From: Blastococcus colisei
GTDB lineage: Bacteria > Actinomycetota > Actinomycetes > Mycobacteriales > Geodermatophilaceae
Reading direction: 5' to 3'
Assembly (NCBI RefSeq): GCF_006717095.1
Contig: NZ_VFQE01000001.1
Span: 3,658,001 to 3,722,000 of the forward strand
Length of the DNA stretch: 64,000 nt
The position numbers were made by a program, and so were the translations under genes. Position 1 is the stretch's first letter; each line of letters opens with the position of its first letter. Below the pieces are notes generated by a model. The model did no database searches. It had not been told where the DNA came from and was given only the letters and a program-made list of their open reading frames with translations. Below are positions 29,198 through 37,865 of this stretch, in pieces.

Positions 29198-29589
29198 CAC
29201 GTACACCCACTGCCGGTGATCGAGTCCAGGATCACCAAGATCACGGTGTAGGTGATCGCCACCATGATCACCACGGCGACGCCCATCGCCCCGTACCGGG
29301 AGGCGTGCGGGTGGGAGAAGATCCGGCCGACCAGAATCGAGCCCAGCGACACCACCGCGCCCAGCACGAGCAACACCAGCACGCCCCACTTCGCCCATGC
29401 AGTCACATCGTCGGCGAAGGCCTGCGTGCCGGGCGGCGCCTCGGGGCACACCGCGGCGTCCAGCTCCCGCGCCGCGGACACCGGATCGGCCAGCACGACC
29501 CGGACCACGAACATCGCCGCGACCCCCAGGACGACGGTCACGATCGCGCAACGGCGGCGAGGCACCGGTCCTCGCCGGTCCTCGGTCAA
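29197..29589 (-). CDS. Small membrane protein, VirB2/TrbC-like candidate
   Basis: The 130 residues contain an N-terminal hydrophobic segment (about 15-35) and two further helices (about 66-88 and 98-122) split by a short basic loop, the arrangement of VirB2/TrbC pilin-type subunits. Two cysteines in the predicted exported loop and one near the C-terminus could form a disulfide. The assignment rests on topology and place in the cluster, not on sequence similarity. Confidence 0.6.
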   Translation of the reverse strand: MTEDRRGPVPRRRCAIVTVVLGVAAMFVVRVVLADPVSAARELDAAVCPEAPPGTQAFADDVTAWAKWGVLVLLVLGAVVSLGSILVGRIFSHPHASRYGAMGVAVVIMVAITYTVILVILDSITGSGCT

Positions 29590-30530
29590 CGCGCCACCCC
29601 CGGGACATCAGCGCATTCCCGGAGCGGCGTGACCGGCGGGTCGGGCACCGCAGACGGATCCAGGGCGAGCAGGCTCGCGAGCGCCCTGCCGGCCGCGGCC
29701 ACGGGCCTGGGCAGCGGGTCGGGAGTGAGGCCGGCGATCGCCAACCGGCGGTCGACGGGCACCGGCACGACTCGGCCGGCCGCCCGGGCCGCCCGCAGTG
29801 CCGGCCCACAGCTGGCGGCCACCATCCCCGGCCAGCGGCCCGAGCCGACGCAGGCCACCACCGCCGGGACCTCGAGCACGCCCAGGACATGCTCGGTCTG
29901 GCGGACGGCGGGGACGGTCACCCGACAGACCACGACAAGCCGGGCGCCACCCTGCAGCGCCCTTGTCCACCCCGACCCGGACAGCATCTCCGCGACCGGC
30001 CACCCGACGTCGATCACCAGCAACCCGTCACCTTCGGATGGGTCCGTGCCGGCCGAAGGTGGAGCCGAAAGCTCGTCGACGGACCGGCGATCCGTGGCCC
30101 GCCGAGCGAGGTCGATTCGGTTGCGGCGGCCTCGGTGCCAGCCGGACTCGTCGACGCCCAGCTCACTGCTGCTCGCGGCAGCGAGGCCGGATCGGTGAGG
30201 GTCGGCGTACTCCACCAGCTGCACCGGTCGATACGCGGACAGACCCTCGGCCACCGCCAGCGCTACGGTCGAGGCGCCGGCGCCGGCGTGGGCGGGCAGC
30301 ACCACCACCGCGGCTCTGTCAAGGTCACCGATCGAAGGCGGGGGAACGGTGGGGCGGGTCGCCGCGACCTGAGCCACGACGTCTGTCGCTGCCGGAGCGC
30401 CGTCGAATGCACCGGCGCGGACCGCGATCACCGCGGACCGCATCGCCTCCACCGACATCGGCCGCACCGGCCCACGCGACAGAACCCCACCCGACGGCAA
30501 CGGCGTGCACGGCGTCGATCCACCGGTCAT
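29586..30530 (-). CDS. ParA/MinD-like protein with degenerate P-loop
   Basis: This 314-residue protein, first in the cluster, has a strand-loop pattern VVVLPAHAGAGASTVALAVAEG (seen in two parts: VVVLPA then HAGAGAST at 81-88) like the deviant Walker A of ParA ATPases but with no lysine in the loop. Later segments LLVIDVGWPVAEML and LVVVCRVTVPAVRQ match the DxG and switch regions of the fold. ATP hydrolysis is therefore doubtful. It may localise the transfer machine or the element, in the manner of VirC1-type proteins. Confidence 0.65.
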   Translation of the reverse strand: MTGGSTPCTPLPSGGVLSRGPVRPMSVEAMRSAVIAVRAGAFDGAPAATDVVAQVAATRPTVPPPSIGDLDRAAVVVLPAHAGAGASTVALAVAEGLSAYRPVQLVEYADPHRSGLAAASSSELGVDESGWHRGRRNRIDLARRATDRRSVDELSAPPSAGTDPSEGDGLLVIDVGWPVAEMLSGSGWTRALQGGARLVVVCRVTVPAVRQTEHVLGVLEVPAVVACVGSGRWPGMVAASCGPALRAARAAGRVVPVPVDRRLAIAGLTPDPLPRPVAAAGRALASLLALDPSAVPDPPVTPLRECADVPGVAR

Positions 30531-30957
30531 CGCACGCCGCCTCGCCGGTCAGTGCGGAAGTCTCCCCCTGGAAGTTCCATGCCGCCGACGGTGCGACCGC
30601 GACCTCCAGATCTTCTTCAGTTCCGTCAGTCGGGGGGCGCGTCTCGGCGGCGACAGAACCGAACCGGAGGCGACAACGCGCAGGTCACGGGTACCGGAGG
30701 ATGGTGAGGCACGGAGTCCCCACGACAGCTGAAGCCGACTCACGGGCGGACGTGGTCTGCCCTTCCGACCGGTCGATGGTGGACTACTGGAGAATCGTTC
30801 TCCTGCCAGTGCGGCAAACCGCCGCCGCAAGCCCGGCGCGCTCGGCTGCTGGACAGGGTGGGAGCCTCCCGCGTGCCGACCCCGCACCCCTCCGATCCGA
30901 CGGAACTTTCCTTTACAGTTAGACCCTGTCTGTATGGATTAGTTCCGAGGAGGTCCG
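30531..30957. promoter_or_regulatory. Divergent promoter region of transfer cluster and abiE, with inverted repeat
   Basis: These 427 bp hold no convincing gene and separate the minus-strand transfer cluster from the plus-strand abiE pair. An AT-richer patch at 30901-30947 is bounded by CGGAACT (30901-30907) and its complement AGTTCCG (30941-30947), just upstream of the strong GAGGAGG site of abiEi. AbiEi proteins are known to repress their own promoter by binding inverted repeats, so this pair is a reasonable operator candidate. Confidence 0.5.
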
Positions 30958-31530
30958 ATGGCCCGCGGCGACCTCCCAGCGACGTTCACCTACTCGCAGG
31001 CACGCGCGGCCGGCCTCACCAAGCACCAGCTGTACCGGCTGCGAGACCGCGGCGAGATCGAAGCGATCGGTCACGGCCTGTACCGCCTAACAAGCGCACC
31101 CCTGGCCGACCTCGACCTGCTCACGATCGCCGAACGAGCCCCCCAAGCCACCCTCTGCCTGACGTCGGCGCTAGCCGAGCACCGGCTGACCGACACCATC
31201 CCGGCCGAACACGACGTCGCGCTGCCGCGCGGCACGTGGCACCCGCACGTCGACGTCCCGGTCCGGTGGCACAGCTTTTCGACAGAGACCTTTCACATCG
31301 GCCGTGACCGACTGGCACTCGACGACGACACGCAGATCGGCCTCTACAACGCTCCGCGCACCATCGTCGACGCCTTCCGGCTCCGCGGGGCGCTCGGCCC
31401 GGACCTGGCCTACGAGGCGCTGCGCCGCTGGCTGCGTCGCGGCGGACAGCCGGTCGAACTGCTCCGCGTGGCGAAGTCCTTTCCCCGAGCGACCCCGTCG
31501 CTGCGGCAGGCCCTGGAGGTTCTGCTGTGA
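30958..31530 (+). CDS. abiEi: AbiEi-like antitoxin/transcriptional repressor
   Basis: The 190-residue protein has an N-terminal winged helix (about 10-60, with TYSQARAAGLTKHQLYRLRDRGEIEAIG read in two parts) and the C-terminal AbiEi domain with LYNAPRTIVDAFRLR. This is the antitoxin of a type IV toxin-antitoxin system: it silences the promoter and counters the toxin without direct binding. A GAGGAGGT site precedes the ATG. Its stop overlaps the toxin start by 4 bp. Part of its coding sequence recurs at 39692-39730. Confidence 0.9.
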   Translation: MARGDLPATFTYSQARAAGLTKHQLYRLRDRGEIEAIGHGLYRLTSAPLADLDLLTIAERAPQATLCLTSALAEHRLTDTIPAEHDVALPRGTWHPHVDVPVRWHSFSTETFHIGRDRLALDDDTQIGLYNAPRTIVDAFRLRGALGPDLAYEALRRWLRRGGQPVELLRVAKSFPRATPSLRQALEVLL

Positions 31531-32453
31531 CCGCGCCACGCCGCACCTCCGCCACCCGCGCCACCCCCGACGGCCGCGCCTACCTGGACCTGCGGTCGGA
31601 AGCCAGGAAGGCCGGCCGGGCCACCGCCGAGTACCTGCGCCTGTACGCGCTCGAAGGGTTCCTCGCCCGGCTCGCCACCTCCCCACATGTCCACGCCCTC
31701 GTCCTCAAGGGAGGTGTGCTGCTGGCCGCCTACGACCTGCGCCGACCGACCGCCGACATCGACTTCGCCGCGCTCGCCCAGTCCCGGGAGATCGAGCACA
31801 TCCGCCAACTGGTCATCGACGTGGCCCAGACCGTCCTGCCCACCGACCAGGACGACGGACTCCAGTTCGACACCTCCAACGTCCACGCCGAGTCCATCCG
31901 AGACGAGGACGAGTACAGCGGGGTCCGCGTCACCCTGCGCGCCCAGCTCGCGACCGCCAACGAGACCTTCCACGTCGATGTCAACGTCGGCGACCCGATC
32001 TGGCCGCAACCGGAGACGGTGCACGTCCCGCGCCTGCTGGGCGGCCAGATCGACCTGCTCGGTTACCCGATCCCCATGGTGCTCGCCGAGAAGGTCGTCA
32101 CCGCCGCCCAGCGCGGCACCGCGAACACCCGCTGGCGGGACTTCGGCGACATCTACCTGCTGACCGGCGCACACGGCTTCACCGCGCAGGCCGCACGACA
32201 GGCCATCCTCTCGGTGGCCCACCACCGCGGCACTGAGCTGCCGCCCCTGCGCGAGATCCTCGACGGGTACGCCGAACTCGCCCAGACCCGCTACCGCCGG
32301 TGGCGGGACCGCCAACACCTGCAGGACCGGCTGCCCGACCAATTCGCCGATCTGCTCGAGACCACCTTCCAGTTCGCCGATCCGCTGCTCGACGCATCCA
32401 CCGTGCCGAACACCGCCACCTGGGTTCCGGCCACTCGCACCTGGACCCCGTGA
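31527..32453 (+). CDS. abiEii: AbiEii-like nucleotidyltransferase toxin
   Basis: The 308-residue protein is a DNA polymerase beta-like nucleotidyltransferase of the AbiEii/MenT group, whose members block growth, in some cases by modifying tRNA acceptor ends. The signature is Lys61-Gly62-Gly63 followed by TADIDF with Asp77 and Asp79. A conserved later segment MVLAEKVVTAAQRGTANTRWRD carries the usual Lys and Arg-Asp. It is translationally coupled to abiEi. AbiE pairs protect populations from phages or stabilise mobile DNA; both fit this spot beside a transfer cluster. Confidence 0.9.
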   Translation: MTAPRRTSATRATPDGRAYLDLRSEARKAGRATAEYLRLYALEGFLARLATSPHVHALVLKGGVLLAAYDLRRPTADIDFAALAQSREIEHIRQLVIDVAQTVLPTDQDDGLQFDTSNVHAESIRDEDEYSGVRVTLRAQLATANETFHVDVNVGDPIWPQPETVHVPRLLGGQIDLLGYPIPMVLAEKVVTAAQRGTANTRWRDFGDIYLLTGAHGFTAQAARQAILSVAHHRGTELPPLREILDGYAELAQTRYRRWRDRQHLQDRLPDQFADLLETTFQFADPLLDASTVPNTATWVPATRTWTP

Positions 32454-32902
32454 GCAAGAACGGCACGAGCGACGCCTGCCGACCGCGCGCCCCGTCCCCT
32501 CACCGCCGGGCCCCGGCCGGACCACCACTACCGAGGCGCCGCGACGTCGCGGAACGCCGATTCCCCCGGAGGCGACCCGGCCGGGGGTCCAGACAGAGGA
32601 GGACCCACAACCTGCGTGTGCCACATGCGGCACTGACATGTGGGCCCAGACATGGTGAGCCGATCACCTGCGAGCCGTCGGCGCCATCAAGGTCGACTGC
32701 CCGGACTGCCCACCCAACCATGTTCGGGTGCTGCCGGCGCTCACTCCGTCGATGTCCCCACCTCCTCGCAGCGCCCGCCATGATCATCACCGATCGCGGC
32801 TAGATGTCGTACCTCGTGTCTACGGTGGCCCGGACGTCACTTTCCGATCCGCCCGGCCCCCTCTGGAGGCCCGCGCGGTCACCCGATCCACGGGAGAGCT
32901 CG
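32454..32902. other. Intergenic region before the MBL/E2-E1-JAB operon, with a stem-loop
   Basis: No gene is supported in these 449 bp; in particular I found no small beta-grasp (ubiquitin-like) frame. CCACATG (32621-32627) and CATGTGG (32637-32643) form a 7-bp stem with a 9-nt loop 168 bp past abiEii, possibly its terminator. The promoter of the downstream operon should lie between about 32700 and 32890. Confidence 0.4.
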
Positions 32903-34207
32903 ATGGCAGAGATGTTGACCCAGCGCGGTGTCGTGTTCTGGCCGGTCGGCAGCGGCGACAGCATCACGATCGTGGTGGACGACCAGACCGTCGTGCAGGT
33001 CGACCTGCGCGACATGGCCAAGGCCGACCAGGACGACACACCTGAGATCGCGGTCGTGGACCGGCTCGTCGAGGCGCTGCCGCAGCGAGACGGGCGCCCG
33101 TATCTCGCGGTGTTCGTCCTGACCCACGCCGACAAGGACCACTGCTGCGGCTTCGAGGACCTGCTGTCGAGAGTCACGATCGGGGAGCTGTGGGCGACGC
33201 CGCGATTGTGGCGCGAGCTCGAGGACGATCCCTCTGCGGAGATCTGCGAGTCGGCCCAGGCGTTCCACGATGAGGCCGAGCGCCGGGTGGCCGCGACCCG
33301 GGCCGCGGTCAAGAAGGGCGAAGAACCCGAGAGCGGCGACCGGGTACGGATCGTCGGCCACGACAGGGACGGGGACTTCCACGGCTACGCCGACCTGCCG
33401 GACGAGTACCGGTCCGGTCCCGGCCAGGTGGTGACCATCCTGGACGGCGTCGACTGCACCGGCCGGTTCGAGGCGTTCTTGCACGCACCGTTCAAGGACG
33501 ACCGCGCGAAGGCCCGCAACGACACCTCCGTCGCCATGCAGGTCACTCTGATCGACGGCGACGGGGTCGGGCAGTTCCTGCTGTTCGGCGACCTGGCCTA
33601 CGAGACGATCGTGAAGATCTTCGACTACAGCGAGGCTGCCGGTCGGGCGGAGCGGCTCGCATGGGACGTCCTGCTCGCACCGCACCACTGCAGCAAGTCC
33701 GTCATGTACGTCGACGGCGACCTGAAGGTCGACGTCCTGGAGGCGATCGAGAAGAACGCCAAGACGTGGTCGACCATCGTCAGCAGCAGCAATCCGGTGC
33801 CGGTGACGGACACCGACGGCGCGAATCCGCCACATCGGGCCGCCGCAGATCGCTACGAGGAGATCACGGACGACTTCATCTGCACGATGGAGCACGGATC
33901 GACGGCAGCGCCGGTGCCGATCGTCTTCGAGGTCGACCCCACGGGGGCGCGCCTGCTGGACCCGGCAGTCGTCGAGGAATCCGCCCGCAGTGTGGTGAAG
34001 GCATTCGGGCCCTCGCCGAACCGCCTCGGGAAGGTCGCGGCGGCTGCGGCCCTTGCCGCGGCCGCCGCGTACGGTGCCGAGCGCTGGCGCGGGCGGGAGC
34101 GCGCTGCACCGTCGGCGCAGCCCGGAATCGCACGGGTTCGGGAGCGGGTTCAGGAGCAGCGCGGCGGCCAGACCGCACCGTCCGGAGTCGTCGGCTTCGG
34201 CCGCTGA
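32903..34207 (+). CDS. Metallo-beta-lactamase-fold hydrolase (ComEC/Rec2-like)
   Basis: The 434-residue protein has the MBL metal motif THADKDH at 74-80 (His75, Asp77, Asp79, His80). It also has NDTSVAMQVTL at 206-216, LLFGDL with Asp230 and APHHCS at 259-264, the pattern of ComEC-like nuclease or phosphodiesterase domains. An Ala-rich helix near 385-400 could touch a membrane. The ATG at 32903 follows GGGAGA; the frame is open further upstream but without a good start. Its stop overlaps the E2-E1-JAB start (TGATG), so it works with that protein. Natural substrate unknown; nucleic acid or a small nucleotide is plausible. Confidence 0.85.
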   Translation: MAEMLTQRGVVFWPVGSGDSITIVVDDQTVVQVDLRDMAKADQDDTPEIAVVDRLVEALPQRDGRPYLAVFVLTHADKDHCCGFEDLLSRVTIGELWATPRLWRELEDDPSAEICESAQAFHDEAERRVAATRAAVKKGEEPESGDRVRIVGHDRDGDFHGYADLPDEYRSGPGQVVTILDGVDCTGRFEAFLHAPFKDDRAKARNDTSVAMQVTLIDGDGVGQFLLFGDLAYETIVKIFDYSEAAGRAERLAWDVLLAPHHCSKSVMYVDGDLKVDVLEAIEKNAKTWSTIVSSSNPVPVTDTDGANPPHRAAADRYEEITDDFICTMEHGSTAAPVPIVFEVDPTGARLLDPAVVEESARSVVKAFGPSPNRLGKVAAAAALAAAAAYGAERWRGRERAAPSAQPGIARVRERVQEQRGGQTAPSGVVGFGR

Positions 34208-36789
34208 TGACCGACCCCGCCGCGTGGAGCGATGGGCAGCGCCTGGCCCTCGAGCAACTCCAGGCCCTCGCCGCCGGCCACGGCGGACCAGAGGTGCTTC
34301 GTGTCACCTACGGCCGCGCTTCCCGGCAGCTGGAGATCTTGCTGTCCATTCCGCTGGACGGTCGGGAGCCAGGCCCGGGCATCCACCTGCGCCAGCGGGA
34401 GACGTTCCTCCTCATCGTCCGGGATGACTTTCCGTTCGCGCCACCGATCGTGCAGGTCCGGCACCGCCGGTGGGCGGGCACGCCGCACGTCCAGTGGGGC
34501 TATCAGCTGTGCCTGTACGCCGCGCCGTCCACCGAGTGGGCACCCAGCGACGGCATGCGTGGTCTCGTCGACCGGTTGCTGCTGTGGCTCGAGCGCGCCG
34601 CCGCCGCCACCCTCGACGCGGACGGCGTCCCGCTGCACCCGCCCGTTGCCTACACCTCCGGCGCCTCGGGCAGCCTGGTGGTGCGGGCCGATCTCGGCGA
34701 CCGGGTGCCGTGGCGCTGCCCCTCCACGGACGGGCCGGCGCTGCTGGTCGCCCTGTGCACCCAGGACAGCCGGAACGGCGAGCGGCTCGACGTCATCAAC
34801 TGGATGGATGCCTCCGAGTACCGGAAGCGCGTCTCCGCCGGCGGCCCCCCGAAGGGACCGAACGGCAGGCACCTGGTCGCCGCGGCGGCCGTGGTCCTGA
34901 CCGGCGACATCGGTTTCGAGTACCCCCACCATGGGGGCGACCTGCTGAGCGGACTTGAGCAGCAGGGCCTCCCTCGAGAGGAACTGCTCGCTCTGATGGC
35001 GGGCGTGGCCTACGGCAACGTCCTGGTGGCGAAGCAGCGGGGTGTTCCGACCCCGCCCGAGGGCGAGGAGTGGCCCTACGGGCCCGGGGCCGTGCCGCAG
35101 ATGGTGATCGTCGGTACACCGTCGCGCGAGGTCGTACCGGGCGAACGGGTCGCTCACCTGGTCGCCTGGCGCATCGACTCGCTCACCGGAAAGCTCACCG
35201 GTCGGCTCGGCAAGCTGATGACGACGTCGCGGAAGCGCCACGACAACCGCGACCGGCTCAACCAGCTGGGTCTGGACTGGCTCGATACAGACCCGGTGCG
35301 CTGGGCCCGCGTGTTCGAGGACCGACGGGAGACGACGCGGCGCCGGGACGCGGAGAGCTCTGCCACCTGGCTGGGAGGCCAGCGTGTTCTCGTCCTCGGG
35401 TGCGGCGCGCTGGGCGCGCCCGTCGCCGAGGCGGTGGTGCGTGCCGGCGGGAGCGACGTGACCGTCATCGACAACGGAGTTATCACCCCCGGCATCCTCG
35501 TCCGACAGCCATACATGGACCGGGACATCGGCCGTCCCAAGGCCCTCGTGCTCGCCGAACGCCTGCGCCTCATCTACCCCGGCTGCTACCCCGGCTACCG
35601 GGTCACCGGGGGCAGCCAGAACGCCGTCGGCTACGTGTCGCGGCTACCAGCCGAAGGTGACGACCGCTTCGACCTGATCATCGACGCCACCGCCGATGCC
35701 GCTGTCCGTTCCGCCCTGGAACGGCGTCGAGCGACGACATCGGGCACGTGGCCAGCGCTGCTGACGGTCCTGGTCGGGCACCGCGCGCGCCGCGGAGTTA
35801 TCGCCGTCTCCCGCGCCGGCGCCTCCGGCGGCGGGGATGACGTGCTGCGCCGGCTGGGCATCGCCGCACGTAGCACCCACGCGACCCAGCTCGCCGACGT
35901 GGCCACCGACCTCTACCCGTCGAGCCCACGGACCGACGTCTTCCTCCCCGAGCCCGGCTGCTCAGCGCCGACCTTCACCGGTTCCCACGTCGAGTCCACC
36001 GCGCTCGCCGCTGCCCTGCTCAGCGCGGGGCTGGATGCCCTGGCCGGCCGGCTCCCGGGGGCACCATGCCTCCCGATGGCCGCCGCGGCCATCCGGCTCG
36101 AGCCCACGGACGACGACGCGCACGGCGCGACGGGGACCACGTGGGTCGGCTGGCCCGAGGACTGCGTCCAGTCCACGGTCGACGGGGCCTTCCAGGTCCG
36201 GGTCAGCCAGACCGCGCTTGGCACCATCCGCGCAGAGGTCCGCCGTGGTGCGCGCCTCCGCGGGCCGGACATCGAAACGGGCGGGATGCTCCTCGGTCAG
36301 ATCGACGAGGCGGCCGGGGTCGTGTACATCGACGACGCCACACCACCCACCCCCGACAGCCTGTGCAGCGCGGTGCACTTCCGGCACGGCATCGAGGGCT
36401 CCCAGGATCTGGTCGAGCACTACGCACGGACAACGGGCACGATCACCTCGTTCGTGGGCATGTGGCACACCCACCCTGACGGGCCGGCCGTGCCGAGCCG
36501 AACGGACGAGACGGGCATGGCGAACCTCGTCACCTCCGCGTTGGGCGGCCCACCTCGCTGCCTCATGCTGATCGTGGGCGGCTATGACCCGGCCTGGACC
36601 GGCTGGCGGGACGGCGCCGATCGGACACCGCCGCCGCAGCTGTATCTGCGCGTCGTTCACCGTGCGGACTCCAGCGGACCTCCGCCGCAGCAACCGGCCC
36701 TACCGCCGGGCAAGTACTTCCGGGTGCGGGAGTCCATCGAGCCGCACGAAGTGCCGTGGTGGCGACGGTGGCTCGGTGGGAGCCGATGA
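34207..36789 (+). CDS. E2-E1-JAB fusion: ubiquitin-like conjugation and deconjugation enzyme
   Basis: This 860-residue chain combines three parts of a ubiquitin-like pathway. Residues 1-150 form an E2-like domain with the FPFAPP motif (75-80) and candidate catalytic Cys102 in YQLCLY, followed by EWAPSDG. Residues about 150-385 are a linker domain. Residues about 386-620 form a ThiF/E1 adenylation domain with GCGALG (398-403), IDNG, LVRQ and RPKA, and a candidate E1 cysteine Cys585 in PEPGCSAPTF. Residues about 665-830 form a JAB/MPN peptidase with Glu690 and HTHPDGPAVPSRTD (His754, His756, Ser764, Asp767), the full zinc-site set. Both neighbours overlap it by 1-4 bp. All active residues look intact. 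Confidence 0.92.
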   Translation: MTDPAAWSDGQRLALEQLQALAAGHGGPEVLRVTYGRASRQLEILLSIPLDGREPGPGIHLRQRETFLLIVRDDFPFAPPIVQVRHRRWAGTPHVQWGYQLCLYAAPSTEWAPSDGMRGLVDRLLLWLERAAAATLDADGVPLHPPVAYTSGASGSLVVRADLGDRVPWRCPSTDGPALLVALCTQDSRNGERLDVINWMDASEYRKRVSAGGPPKGPNGRHLVAAAAVVLTGDIGFEYPHHGGDLLSGLEQQGLPREELLALMAGVAYGNVLVAKQRGVPTPPEGEEWPYGPGAVPQMVIVGTPSREVVPGERVAHLVAWRIDSLTGKLTGRLGKLMTTSRKRHDNRDRLNQLGLDWLDTDPVRWARVFEDRRETTRRRDAESSATWLGGQRVLVLGCGALGAPVAEAVVRAGGSDVTVIDNGVITPGILVRQPYMDRDIGRPKALVLAERLRLIYPGCYPGYRVTGGSQNAVGYVSRLPAEGDDRFDLIIDATADAAVRSALERRRATTSGTWPALLTVLVGHRARRGVIAVSRAGASGGGDDVLRRLGIAARSTHATQLADVATDLYPSSPRTDVFLPEPGCSAPTFTGSHVESTALAAALLSAGLDALAGRLPGAPCLPMAAAAIRLEPTDDDAHGATGTTWVGWPEDCVQSTVDGAFQVRVSQTALGTIRAEVRRGARLRGPDIETGGMLLGQIDEAAGVVYIDDATPPTPDSLCSAVHFRHGIEGSQDLVEHYARTTGTITSFVGMWHTHPDGPAVPSRTDETGMANLVTSALGGPPRCLMLIVGGYDPAWTGWRDGADRTPPPQLYLRVVHRADSSGPPPQQPALPPGKYFRVRESIEPHEVPWWRRWLGGSR

Positions 36790-37865
36790 CCACCGATCGG
36801 GTCGGCCTCGCCCTGTCCGGCGGCGGGTTCCGCGCTACCGCGTTCGGCCTCGGCTGCCTGCGCGCCCTGCACGACACCGGCGTCCTGTCCAAGGTGACGG
36901 TGGTCAGCGGTATCAGCGGTGGAAGCCTGCTCGCGGCGCTGTGGGCCTACGGGCCGTCAAGCTTCCAGGAGTTCGATGGTCAGGTCGTCGAACTCCTCGA
37001 GCGCGGGCTTCAGTTGGAGCTCTCCACGAGGACCCTGTCCCCGGTGCGCGTTGCGCGCAGGGGTGTCGATCTCATCGCGGCCGCCCGTCCCGACGGCCGC
37101 GGGCGGCCCAGCCGGAACCGCACCGACGTGCTCGCCGCCCTCCTGGCCGACCGCGCCTTCGGCGACAAGTACCTACCCGATGTCACGTACGCCGGGCTCT
37201 CGACGGTCCTTTCCGCCACGGACCTCATCACCTCCCGCGCGGTCCGGTTCGGCAGCGACCTCAGCTCCCTCTCCACGTACGGTCGCATCGTCGAGCCCAT
37301 CCGCGTCGCGGAGGCCGTCGCCGCCAGCGCCGCATTTCCACTCGCGTTCCCAGCCGTGCAGAGGACGTACACGTTCGAGCGCGGAGGTCAGACTCAGCAG
37401 CAACGGCTCGCACTGACCGACGGCGGCGTGTACGACAACCTGGGATTGCCGGTGCTCGAGCCCGGCCGGGATCCGCGCTTCAGCGATCACGTGTACCCGC
37501 TCGACTACATCGTCGCCTGTGACGCCGGCCGCCAGGAGCGGGGGGCATCCAGGGCCAGGGTGCTGCCGTTCCGCCTGATGCGCAGCTTCGACATCACCTA
37601 CCGCAAGACCCAGGACGGCACCCGGGCACGGCTGCACGCCGCTCGGAGCACCGGACAGATTCGGGGCTTCGTTCACGCCTACCTGGGCATGCGGGACCGC
37701 CGGCTGCCCATGCCGGCCCCCGGTCTGGTGCCGATGGAGCAGGTGAACCAGTACGGGACGAACTTCAAGAAGATGAGCCGCGGGAACCTCGACGCCATCA
37801 CCAGCCGCGGGGAGCAGCTGACCCGACTCCTTCTGCAGCACTACTGCCCGGCCCTTCTCGGCTGA
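36786..37865 (+). CDS. Patatin-like phospholipase
   Basis: The 359-residue enzyme has the patatin anion hole SGGGFR (11-16), the nucleophile elbow GISGG with Ser44 and the catalytic Asp212 in TDGGVYDN, so a Ser-Asp dyad is complete. It would cut membrane phospholipids. The ATG at 36786 overlaps the E2-E1-JAB stop (ATGA), showing it belongs to the same operon. Patatin enzymes act as cell-killing effectors in several antiviral systems such as CBASS, so an effector role here is a sound inference. The protein ends in Leu-Leu-Gly. Confidence 0.9.
   Translation: MTTDRVGLALSGGGFRATAFGLGCLRALHDTGVLSKVTVVSGISGGSLLAALWAYGPSSFQEFDGQVVELLERGLQLELSTRTLSPVRVARRGVDLIAAARPDGRGRPSRNRTDVLAALLADRAFGDKYLPDVTYAGLSTVLSATDLITSRAVRFGSDLSSLSTYGRIVEPIRVAEAVAASAAFPLAFPAVQRTYTFERGGQTQQQRLALTDGGVYDNLGLPVLEPGRDPRFSDHVYPLDYIVACDAGRQERGASRARVLPFRLMRSFDITYRKTQDGTRARLHAARSTGQIRGFVHAYLGMRDRRLPMPAPGLVPMEQVNQYGTNFKKMSRGNLDAITSRGEQLTRLLLQHYCPALLG

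Noticed and set aside
31730-33895. Long minus-strand frames opposite abiEii and the MBL gene
   Set aside because: They are Val/Gly/Arg-rich antisense shadows of genes with clear domains on the plus strand.
34207-37865. Calling the E2-E1-JAB/patatin operon CBASS
   Set aside because: No CD-NTase is encoded anywhere in the window and E2, E1 and JAB are in one chain beside an MBL protein, which differs from Cap2/Cap3 gene layouts.
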